Shown one piece after another: positions 1-6,161 of a stretch of DNA of 32,225 bases. Position 1 is the first letter of the stretch. Each line of letters begins with the position of its first letter. Position numbers and translations under genes: made by a program. The notes under the pieces are model-generated. The model was not told the origin of the DNA. It searched no databases and saw only the letters and a list, made by a program, of their open reading frames with translations. Location of the stretch: positions 1-32,225 of the forward strand of contig JADFKK010000060.1 of assembly GCA_022564995.1 (NCBI GenBank), written 5' to 3'. The stretch is from Planctomycetota bacterium (GTDB lineage: Bacteria > Planctomycetota > Planctomycetia > Pirellulales > JADFKK01).

Positions 1-1927
1 CCCCGTGGCCGCCAGCCGCATCTTGCGCAAGCGGGCGGCCCACGGCGCGGGCGAGGCGAAAGCAGCCCGCGACGGCGTCGCGCGGCTCGGCCGCTGGATC
101 GTCGACGCCCTGGTGCGGATGACCGACCGGCTACAAAGCGGCCGGCTGGGGAGGCCGGTAGTTATCGCGATGTGCGTGCTCTTTGCGCTCGGGGCCATTG
201 GCACTGCTGCGGCTGGATGGAGCCCCGCCAAGCCCGTGCCGTTTGTGGCGATGGCAATCGCCCTGGTCGTCTCGGCGGCGTTCGTTCCGCTGGCCCGGCG
301 TCTTCCCCGGGCCGCCTTTGCCGCGACCATGATCTCGCTGTCGATCGGCATCTCGCTGGCCATCATGCCGCCGGCCGAGTATCTGCCCGAGGGGAATCGC
401 AATCTGGTGATCGGCATCGTATTGCCGCCGCCGGGTTACAACTTCGATCAACTCGAGAAAATTGGCGACACCATCGAGGCCGAAATGAGTCCCTATTGGG
501 AGGCCGACCCCGGCAGCCCGGAAGAAGCGCTGCTCGACGGTCCGGCGATCGAACACTTCTTTTTTGTCGCTCGCGGGCGATCGATCTTCATGGGCACCAA
601 GGCGGCCGATCCCAGCCGCGCCGCGGAGTTGCTGCCGGTCATCGCACGCTCGACCGCCAAGGTGCCGGGCACGCTGACGATTCCAATCCAGTCCAGCTTG
701 TTCGATCGGGCCCTCTCCGGCGGCCGCAAGATCGAGATCGAAATCACGGGGCCTGAAATGGAGAGGCTGATCGCCGTCGGCGGACAAATCATGGCCGGGG
801 TCAGCGAGCTTTACCCGACCGAGACGACCGGAACCCGAGCGCGCCCCGTGCCGAGTCTCGACCTGGGCAGCCCGGAGCTTCACATTCGGCCCAATCGCGA
901 AAAGGCCTCACAGCGCGGCGTCCGCGGAGCGGACCTGGGTTACACCATCGACGCCCTGGTCGACGGGGCCTATGCTGGCGACTACTGGCACGTGGGCAAG
1001 AAGATCGACCTGGTGATCTTCGGCGAGGCCGAGCTGAGCGATCGCATCGAAGACATCGGGCAATTGCAAATCGCCACGCCCAGCGGCGAGATGGTGCCGC
1101 TCTCGGCGGTGACCCACATCGCCATGTCCAGCGGGCCGGAGCAGATCAACCGCATCGACCGGCAGCGATCGATCATGATCGAGGTCACCCCGGGCGCGAG
1201 CGTGCCTTTGGAGACGGCCATCGAACGGATCGAGGCCGAGGTGCTTGCGCCGATTCGCGCAAGCGGCCAACTCGAAAACGGCAAGTATCACCTTCGCCTG
1301 GCCGGCACGGCCGACGACCTGAAACAGATGCGCGCGGCCCTGGCCGGCAGCATGATCCTGGCGATCATCATCACCTATCTGTTGATCGCCGCGCTGTACG
1401 AATCGTTCCTCTATCCGATCGTGATCATGATCAGCGTGCCGATGGCGGCGGTCGGCGGATTCCTGGGCCTGCGGCTGCTCAACCTGTTCGTTCACCAGCC
1501 GATGGACACGCTGACCATGCTCGGCTTCGTGATCCTCATCGGCACGGTCGTCAACAACGCGATTCTGATCGTCAACCAGGCTCTGATTTACATTCGCCGC
1601 GACGCGATGGAGCACCGCCGCGCCGTCACCGAAAGCGTCCGCGGCCGGATTCGCCCGATCGCCATGAGCACCGCCACCACCGTCTTCGGCATGTTGCCGC
1701 TCGTCGTCTGGCCCGGCGCCGGCAGCGAACTATATCGCGGCCTCGGCAGCGTCGTCCTCGGCGGGCTCGTCGTCTCGACCATCTTCACCCTGCTGCTCGT
1801 GCCGATGCTGTTCAGCCTCGCCTTCGAGACCCGCCAGCGGCTGGCCCAGTGGGTCTACGGCACGCCGGCGGCAGAGCCGATCGAGGCGTCCGCGGCGATT
1901 GTCGAGGCCGACGCCGCAGGCAACTAA
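1..1927 (+). CDS. RND-family efflux transporter, C-terminal part (5' end outside window)
   Basis: This is the C-terminal portion of a resistance-nodulation-division inner-membrane transporter, a proton-driven pump that exports substrates with a periplasmic adaptor and outer-membrane channel. The frame is open to the left edge, so the GTG at 5 need not be the start; 640 residues are visible against about 1040 for the family. Counting from position 5, residues 124-140 (PPAEYLPEGNRNL) and the following PPPGYNFDQ match the first periplasmic strand after TM7. The C-terminal membrane block includes LYESFLYPIVIMISVP and GTVVNNAILIVNQAL, typical of RND TM10-TM12. An oddity is three hydrophobic stretches (about 51-70, 78-97, 103-121) before this periplasmic loop, where RND proteins usually have one. 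The stop codon lies inside a 25-nt repeat. Family call is firm; substrate cannot be told. Confidence 0.88.
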   Translation, partial: PVAASRILRKRAAHGAGEAKAARDGVARLGRWIVDALVRMTDRLQSGRLGRPVVIAMCVLFALGAIGTAAAGWSPAKPVPFVAMAIALVVSAAFVPLARRLPRAAFAATMISLSIGISLAIMPPAEYLPEGNRNLVIGIVLPPPGYNFDQLEKIGDTIEAEMSPYWEADPGSPEEALLDGPAIEHFFFVARGRSIFMGTKAADPSRAAELLPVIARSTAKVPGTLTIPIQSSLFDRALSGGRKIEIEITGPEMERLIAVGGQIMAGVSELYPTETTGTRARPVPSLDLGSPELHIRPNREKASQRGVRGADLGYTIDALVDGAYAGDYWHVGKKIDLVIFGEAELSDRIEDIGQLQIATPSGEMVPLSAVTHIAMSSGPEQINRIDRQRSIMIEVTPGASVPLETAIERIEAEVLAPIRASGQLENGKYHLRLAGTADDLKQMRAALAGSMILAIIITYLLIAALYESFLYPIVIMISVPMAAVGGFLGLRLLNLFVHQPMDTLTMLGFVILIGTVVNNAILIVNQALIYIRRDAMEHRRAVTESVRGRIRPIAMSTATTVFGMLPLVVWPGAGSELYRGLGSVVLGGLVVSTIFTLLLVPMLFSLAFETRQRLAQWVYGTPAAEPIEASAAIVEADAAGN

Positions 1928-2162
1928 AAGGGGACAGGCGCATATATTGGGGGCTTTAGGAGCTTTGAGTAGAATTTACGTTGCCGACGTTGTTCTCGGA
2001 TTGGCCTCGCGGTCACAGGGTCGGAACGGACATGAAGTCTACCCAAACCACCCTGTTTTACCAATATATGCGCCTGTCCCCTTTTTTGGCTCGGAATTGA
2101 GTTAAATCCTACCCAAGCCACCCTGTTTCACCAATATATGCGCCTGTCCCCTTTTTCGGCTC
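1926..2162. repeat. Three copies of a 25-nt GGGGACAGGC repeat, one inverted and two in tandem
   Basis: A 25-nt element reading AAAAGGGGACAGGCGCATAT plus ATTGG lies on the plus strand at 1926-1950. It recurs on the minus strand at 2061-2085 and 2131-2155. The two minus-strand copies sit in a direct repeat of about 54 bp (2039-2092 and 2109-2162) with an exact 70-bp period, which includes a shared CACCCTGTTT-type segment. The first copy overlaps the stop codon of the RND gene. Similar GGGGACAGGC boxes are found scattered in many bacterial genomes, sometimes near IS200-like transposases (recollection, not checked). No transposase is present here, so this is probably a non-autonomous or remnant element. 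Confidence 0.85.
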
Positions 2163-2184
2163 AACGGAGTTCGTCAGGGGCGGA

Positions 2185-2820
2185 CTACTCCTTGGCGCGC
2201 TTCCTGAGATGGCCCGCCTTCTCCCTAAGTCTTCCTCGCTGCTCTGGCGACGGTGCGACAGCAGCCAGCCGGTCGTACTCACCAGCGCCGAAGAGGAGCG
2301 CGTCTCGGTGGGTGGCGGCTTCCGAACCCGCTTCTAGTTGATCGAGGGGCAATAGAGTATCCAAAACTTTCTCTCGCGCATCGAGGTCCGCAGCCGGCTG
2401 CCAGGCAATTCGGTTCACCCGCTCCCAGGACTTCAATTCGGCCAACTCGAACCCAGGCCGGTAGAGTCGCACGGCGACCGAATGGCTGGTGTGCGTGAGA
2501 AAGTTCAGGGCACCGCCGATGATGACGAGGCCGAAGGTCACCGACGGCTTCACCTGCGCCGCGACCTCGTCGGTGTTCGTCACGGGGATTTCGCGAAGGC
2601 GCTGGTCCCCCGGGACATCGGGTCGACTGGAAAAGGTTACGCCCACGTCGCACACCATCTTGGTGATGTCCACCCGAAAGGCGCGGACCTCGCCGGGCTG
2701 GGTGCCGAGCTTCACCGCCGGCGTGTAGTCGAGCGTCGGGTAGGCGGAGTAGGGAAAGATGCAGCCGCCGAAGCAAGGCAAGCAAAGCAGGCACACGGTA
2801 AGCAGAGAGGCTCGTTGCAT
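2185..2820 (-). CDS. Predicted lipoprotein of unknown function
   Basis: I do not recognise the family. A longer reading frame begins with TTG at 2907, but the ATG at 2818-2820 opens directly onto a lipoprotein signal peptide and is chosen here (211 residues). That peptide is a hydrophobic run of MQRASLLTVCLLCLP followed by CFGGC, giving a probable lipidated Cys20, although Phe at -3 is unusual for a lipobox. The mature part has a predicted hydrophobic strand or helix near VTFGLVIIGGALNFL and a charged, helical C-terminus rich in Arg, Glu and Ala. It is probably anchored to a membrane on the periplasmic side. No clear ribosome binding site precedes either start. It is a single gene on the minus strand, divergent from the antitoxin gene. 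Confidence 0.6.
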   Translation of the reverse strand: MQRASLLTVCLLCLPCFGGCIFPYSAYPTLDYTPAVKLGTQPGEVRAFRVDITKMVCDVGVTFSSRPDVPGDQRLREIPVTNTDEVAAQVKPSVTFGLVIIGGALNFLTHTSHSVAVRLYRPGFELAELKSWERVNRIAWQPAADLDAREKVLDTLLPLDQLEAGSEAATHRDALLFGAGEYDRLAAVAPSPEQRGRLREKAGHLRKRAKE

Positions 2821-2987
2821 TAAATTGCGTCCCAAGATGGGGCCAAAGTGTCCGTGGTTCCAGCAGCGGGGAGGGGGTGATTTAGCAGGTGGGGCGACTT
2901 TCGTCAATCTGTGTTGCTACAGCTCTTTTTCAAACACCCACGCCTGGACTTCACCCGATTTATATGATATCACGAGGAGCGGTTGGT

Positions 2988-3236
2988 ATGGCTCAATTCA
3001 TGGTCCGAAATCTGGAAGACGATGTTCGCGACAAGCTGCAAAGCTTGGCCCGTGATCGCGGCGAGAGCATGGAGGAAATCGTCCGCGAAATCCTCCGCGG
3101 AGCGGTCATGGGTCAGAATGCTCCCCGCCCGCGCCTTGGATCGCAGCTTGCCGAGCGGTTCGCTGGCGGCGGGTTGGATGCGGAAATCGCCGAGTTGCGC
3201 GGCCATCCGGTCGAACCGCCGAGTTTTGACGGATGA
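2988..3236 (+). CDS. FitA/VapB-like ribbon-helix-helix antitoxin
   Basis: An 82-residue protein with an N-terminal ribbon-helix-helix type segment: a short strand (MAQFMVRNLEDD) is followed by two helices containing RDKLQSLARDRGESMEEIVR. This pattern is characteristic of FitA-like antitoxins, which bind their operator DNA and neutralise a PIN-domain ribonuclease. The C-terminal tail, ending PVEPPSFDG, is the usual toxin-binding part. The start is set by GAGGAG at 2974-2979, eight bases before the ATG at 2988; an upstream in-frame extension to 2889 lacks this. Its TGA overlaps the ATG of the next gene (ATGA at 3233-3236), the classic antitoxin-toxin coupling. The antitoxin looks intact although its toxin partner is not. 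Confidence 0.8.
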   Translation: MAQFMVRNLEDDVRDKLQSLARDRGESMEEIVREILRGAVMGQNAPRPRLGSQLAERFAGGGLDAEIAELRGHPVEPPSFDG

Positions 3237-3514
3237 TCGTACTCGACACGAACGTCATCTCGGCGCTGCTGCAGTCCACCGCCGATCCGACGGTAGTGGA
3301 CTGGCTTGACGCCCAGCCAACCGAATCGGTGTGGACCACAAGCGTCTGCGTCTTTGAAGTTCTTTACGGCCTGAAAATCATGACGACGGGCAAGCGGCGG
3401 CGGGCCCTCCAGGATGCTTTTGAGCAGGCATTGCAGCAGGACATCCCGGGGCTAAGGGGCGACCGAAAAACGGTTTTCCCATTTGACCGCATGGCGGCGA
3501 GCGGAGGCCGTTAG
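3233..3514 (+). pseudogene. FitB/VapC-type PIN toxin, truncated
   Basis: The 93-residue product starts MIVLDTNVISALL, the first PIN strand with catalytic Asp5, and continues through SVWTTSVCVFEVLYGL with the second acidic residue Glu42. It follows the family up to FPFDRMAA and then stops after SGGR, whereas FitB-like toxins run to about 140 residues. The part that would carry the third and fourth acidic residues of the nuclease site is missing. Shifting one base near 3492 gives a short continuation (AEAVRRPVIPQ) that resembles the next helix before another stop, so a frameshift followed by sequence loss is plausible. It is translationally coupled to the antitoxin. I infer an inactive toxin; a functional short variant is less likely. 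Confidence 0.7.
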
Positions 3515-3568
3515 GCGGCCGGTAATTCCTCAATGAGTTCCAGCGTACCACTTCCACAGGTATTACCC

Positions 3569-3588
3569 CCCCGAGCTAACGCTCGGGG
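3569..3588. repeat. Short perfect hairpin CCCCGAGC-TAAC-GCTCGGGG
   Basis: An 8-bp perfect stem with a four-base loop lies in the 201-bp gap after the truncated toxin. It has no T-run on either side, so it is not a standard intrinsic terminator. It resembles the small palindromic repeats found in other gaps of this window. Confidence 0.6.
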
Positions 3589-3636
3589 CTCGCCGAATAG
3601 CGGCAAGTTTTTACTTTTCGGCTGCCGCGAATGCTC

Positions 3637-3665
3637 TTGCTGAGGGTTTGGCCGGTTCGTATACT
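3637..3665 (+). promoter_or_regulatory. Sigma70-type promoter for the secretin-like gene
   Basis: TTGCTG (3637-3642) and TATACT (3660-3665) are separated by exactly 17 bases, giving a -35 with three and a -10 with five consensus matches. Transcription would begin near 3672, about 45 bases before the ATG at 3716. A GGAG ribosome binding site lies at 3704-3707. Confidence 0.5.
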
Positions 3666-3715
3666 CCCCGCCCCTATTGTCTATCGAACCGATGGTTTTT
3701 CACGGAGATTGACGC

Positions 3716-4900
3716 ATGTTCTCGCGTTTTCTACTGGCGACCCTTATCGTTCTGATCGCGGTCCGTGTTTCGCCGGGCCAGAACCAGCCCGCAAAGGCGG
3801 ACGCCAAGGCGACCCCCGCCGCGAAGAGCCCGGTCGGCAACGGCAACATCACGCCTCTTGAGCCCGTCGGCGGGGCTGCCCGCGGGCCGCTGGTGCGTGT
3901 CACCAAGGGCACCGGCCAACTGCCAAACAGTCACGGACAGTTCTGGCGCGAATATGACATTTCGCCCTATACCCTGCGGGTCACCACCACCAAAAAGCCG
4001 GAGCAGGCCCTCATCGATTGGATTCTCCGCGAGACGGGCCACGAAATCTGGCACGGCGAACCGCTGGGCATCCTCAGCGCCACCAAGCGCACGCTGCGGG
4101 TTTATCACACGGCCGAGGTTCACGACGTGATCTACGACATCGTGGCCCGCTTCGTCAACAGCGAGGCCGAAACGCACGCCTTCAGTCTGCGCATCCTGAC
4201 CGTGGGCAATCCCAACTGGCGGAACAAGGCCTTCGGCATGATGCAGCCGGTCGAGGTGCAGACGCCCGGCGTTCAAGCCTGGCTGATGGCCAAGGAAGAC
4301 GCGGCGCTGTTGCTGGCCGGGCTGCGCAAGCGCAACGACGTTCGCGAACATGGCTCGCCGCACGTGCTGGTCAACAACGGTCAGTCAGCAATCTCTTCGT
4401 CGTGGCGCACGCGCAGTTACACGAAGAACATCATCGCACGAACTGAAGGTGGCCGAACGGTGCTGGTGCCCCAGAAGGCCCAAATCGACGAGGGCTTTTC
4501 GCTGGAATTCACGCCGCTGCTGTCGATCGACGGCCGCTTCATCGAGGCCGACATCAAGACCAGCATCGATCAGGTGGAAAAGATGATTCCGGTGGTGATC
4601 GACGTGCCGTTGGGGCCCACGCAGCGGCAACGATTCAAGATCGAAGTGCCGCAGATGACCAGCGCCCGCATGCACGAGCGATTTCGCTGGCCGGTCGATA
4701 AGGTGCTGGTGATCAGCCGCGGCGTCGTGGCCACGCCCACGGTCGGCAAGATCAGCAACCCGCTGAATCTGCCGCTGTTGTCTCCCAGCGGCCCCGGTCG
4801 CGCCGATGCCGTGGTATTCGTGCAGAGCAAAGGCAAGCTAAAAACGGCCAGCACCCCGCGGCGCCGTCGCTCGGCCAGCGGATATCGCCGCCGGTTTTGA
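3716..4900 (+). CDS. Exported secretin-like protein, unknown role
   Basis: A 394-residue protein with an N-terminal signal peptide (hydrophobic FLLATLIVLIAVRV, probable cleavage near residue 21) followed by a low-complexity Ala/Pro/Lys linker. Residues about 126-165 (TLRVYHTAEVHDVIYDIVAR) look like the small secretin N-type fold. Residues about 216-285, with PHVLVNNGQSAI, then DEGFSLEFTPLLSIDGRFIE, follow the pattern of the secretin beta-domain: a Gly-Gln loop and a G-x-x-L-x-x-x-P segment followed by alternating hydrophobic strands. The C-terminus is very basic (RRRR, then RRR). Length is below that of complete secretins and no pilus or secretion genes adjoin. It has its own promoter at 3637-3665 and GGAG eight bases before ATG. 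Export is well supported; the secretin relationship is tentative. Confidence 0.6.
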   Translation: MFSRFLLATLIVLIAVRVSPGQNQPAKADAKATPAAKSPVGNGNITPLEPVGGAARGPLVRVTKGTGQLPNSHGQFWREYDISPYTLRVTTTKKPEQALIDWILRETGHEIWHGEPLGILSATKRTLRVYHTAEVHDVIYDIVARFVNSEAETHAFSLRILTVGNPNWRNKAFGMMQPVEVQTPGVQAWLMAKEDAALLLAGLRKRNDVREHGSPHVLVNNGQSAISSSWRTRSYTKNIIARTEGGRTVLVPQKAQIDEGFSLEFTPLLSIDGRFIEADIKTSIDQVEKMIPVVIDVPLGPTQRQRFKIEVPQMTSARMHERFRWPVDKVLVISRGVVATPTVGKISNPLNLPLLSPSGPGRADAVVFVQSKGKLKTASTPRRRRSASGYRRRF

Positions 4901-4951
4901 CCGGAGCTAAAGCATCGTTCGAGAAACAGGAAGCGATCCGTCTTAATAGAA

Positions 4952-5381
4952 ATGCCTCCTCGCCATAATCTGTGGGTCGATTTGGTGGAGAAGTTGCGTA
5001 AGCCTCTAAGCACTCAAGGGTTATGGCTTGACGAAGGGCTGCATTTTCTCGGCGTCACAAAGCCAAGTACGGGTTCCTCTTCTCTGTTCGGAACTTTCGG
5101 ATACCCTGGTCGGTTGGAAGGATGCAAATAGCTTCCGCAGAGGCAGCCCATGCCCGGCGTTGATTTCCAAGCCGTTCGTTCTCGGCAAATCCAGCGAGAA
5201 ATGCCTATCGTGTTTCCAATGCGGTTCCTCGGGTGGCCAAAACCACCCAGGGCCACCCGGTCGTACTTGGCTTTGTGACGCCTAGAAAACACAGCCCTTC
5301 GCCGAGCCATAACCCTTGAGTGATTAGAGGCTTACGCAACTTCTCCACCAAATCGACCCACAGATTCTGGTGAGGAGGCAT
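4952..5381. repeat. Long inverted repeat, two 119-bp arms around a 192-bp core
   Basis: Positions 4952-5070 and the reverse complement of 5263-5381 align without gaps over 119 bases with eight mismatches, about 93 % identity. The core 5071-5262 shows no recognisable gene. Each arm, read inward, opens a small frame starting MPPRHNLWVD (4952-5131, plus, 59 residues) or MPPHQNLWVD (5205-5381, minus, 58 residues). Six of the eight differences fall in codon positions that change the amino acid, so the frames do not appear to be kept by selection. The structure fits a MITE-like element or an inverted duplication of a repeat. No target-site duplication was identified. It occupies most of the 650-bp gene-free stretch 4901-5550. 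Confidence 0.85.
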
Positions 5382-5447
5382 AATAACTTGTGTTCGGTTC
5401 TTTCCCGATTTTGGCCGGGCGGACCGTCGGCAGACTGAAATTTCCCC

Positions 5448-5472
5448 GGCCGGGAATAAACTCGGCCTTTTT
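5448..5472 (+). terminator. Intrinsic terminator upstream of the sigma factor gene
   Basis: GGCCGGG (5448-5454) pairs with CTCGGCC (5461-5467), seven pairs with one G-U, across a six-base AATAAA loop, and is followed at once by TTTTT (5468-5472). It lies before the proposed sigma factor start at 5551. It may end transcription coming from the inverted repeat region or act as a leader attenuator if the sigma promoter is further upstream. Confidence 0.55.
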
Positions 5473-5550
5473 CCCCGAATGCCCTTGATGCCGGGAGTGC
5501 CCCTGTGGCCCCTGGCCTGGAACAGGGGTGTTGAGAGGAGTGACGAGCTT

Positions 5551-6051
5551 TTGGCGCTGTCGCAGACACAGTTTAACGCGATGGTTGATGACCACGGTCC
5601 GATGCTGTATCGGATCGCCTACCGTATGATGGGCGATTCGCACGAGGCGGAGGATGCGGTTCAAGATGCGTTTCGCAGTGCCTGGGATAGCCGAAAGCGG
5701 TTTGAGGAAGGTCGCGGGGCCAGGGCATGGCTGGTGGCTATCCTCCGCCGGCGCGTAATCGACCGATGGCGAAAGCGGCCCCAGCCGAGCGTCGTCGCGA
5801 GCGATACTCCTATCGAGGTGAGCGTCGAGCCGGATGATCCACTCGCCGACCAATTTACCGACGAAATGCAGCACGCCCTCGAGCGATTGCCGCAGGAGCT
5901 TCGCGAGACGCTCCTGTTGGTAATCGTCGCAGAACTGACCCACCAAGAAGCCGCCCACCTGCTCGACATTCCCTTAGGCACCGTATTGTCCCGAGTCAGT
6001 CGAGCCCGCAAACGTCTGCGGGAGTATTTTTTAGCGGTAACGAAGAAGTAG
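5551..6051 (+). CDS. ECF-subfamily RNA polymerase sigma factor
   Basis: A 166-residue sigma factor of the extracytoplasmic function group. Region 2 is visible as LYRIAYRMMGDSHEAEDAVQ with the following DAFRSAWDSRKRF, which binds the polymerase and the -10 element. Region 4 is visible as LERLPQELRETLLLVIVAEL and the helix-turn-helix THQEAAHLLDIPLGTVLSRV, ending in SRARKRLREY. An in-frame ATG exists at 5479 but lacks a ribosome binding site and lies seven bases after a terminator. TTG at 5551 is preceded by GAGAGGAG at 5533-5540 with a ten-base gap, so that start is preferred. The next gene, 110 bp downstream on the same strand, is a membrane protein with cytoplasmic repeats that may act as its regulator (inference). 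Confidence 0.85.
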   Translation: MALSQTQFNAMVDDHGPMLYRIAYRMMGDSHEAEDAVQDAFRSAWDSRKRFEEGRGARAWLVAILRRRVIDRWRKRPQPSVVASDTPIEVSVEPDDPLADQFTDEMQHALERLPQELRETLLLVIVAELTHQEAAHLLDIPLGTVLSRVSRARKRLREYFLAVTKK

Positions 6052-6100
6052 GATTTGGGAAGTGGTATGTAGGGGGTAGGGACTGAGTGCTCCGCTCCCC

Positions 6101-6125
6101 GGCGCGACCACTGGTCGCGGCTTTA
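6101..6125. repeat. 25-bp palindromic repeat, second copy at 27744-27768
   Basis: GGCGCGACCACTGGTCGCGG plus CTTTA, a near-perfect palindrome around GCGACCA/TGGTCGC. The reverse complement of 27744-27768 differs by one base. Both copies are intergenic, this one just before the VWA gene and the other between fliP and fliQ. It is followed by an A/T-rich run of ATCAAAA units before the ATG at 6162. Confidence 0.8.
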
Positions 6126-6161
6126 CCAATCCCAAATCAAAAATCAAAAATCAAAAATCCC

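Noticed and set aside
131..1615. Long minus-strand frames opposite the RND gene
   Set aside because: Composition is rich in Arg, His, Asp and Gly as expected for antisense reading; no domain is visible and the plus strand is clearly RND.
5014..5310. 98-codon minus-strand frame inside the inverted repeat
   Set aside because: It spans both arms and the core in a frame different from the paired mini-frames, with no recognisable domain or ribosome binding site.
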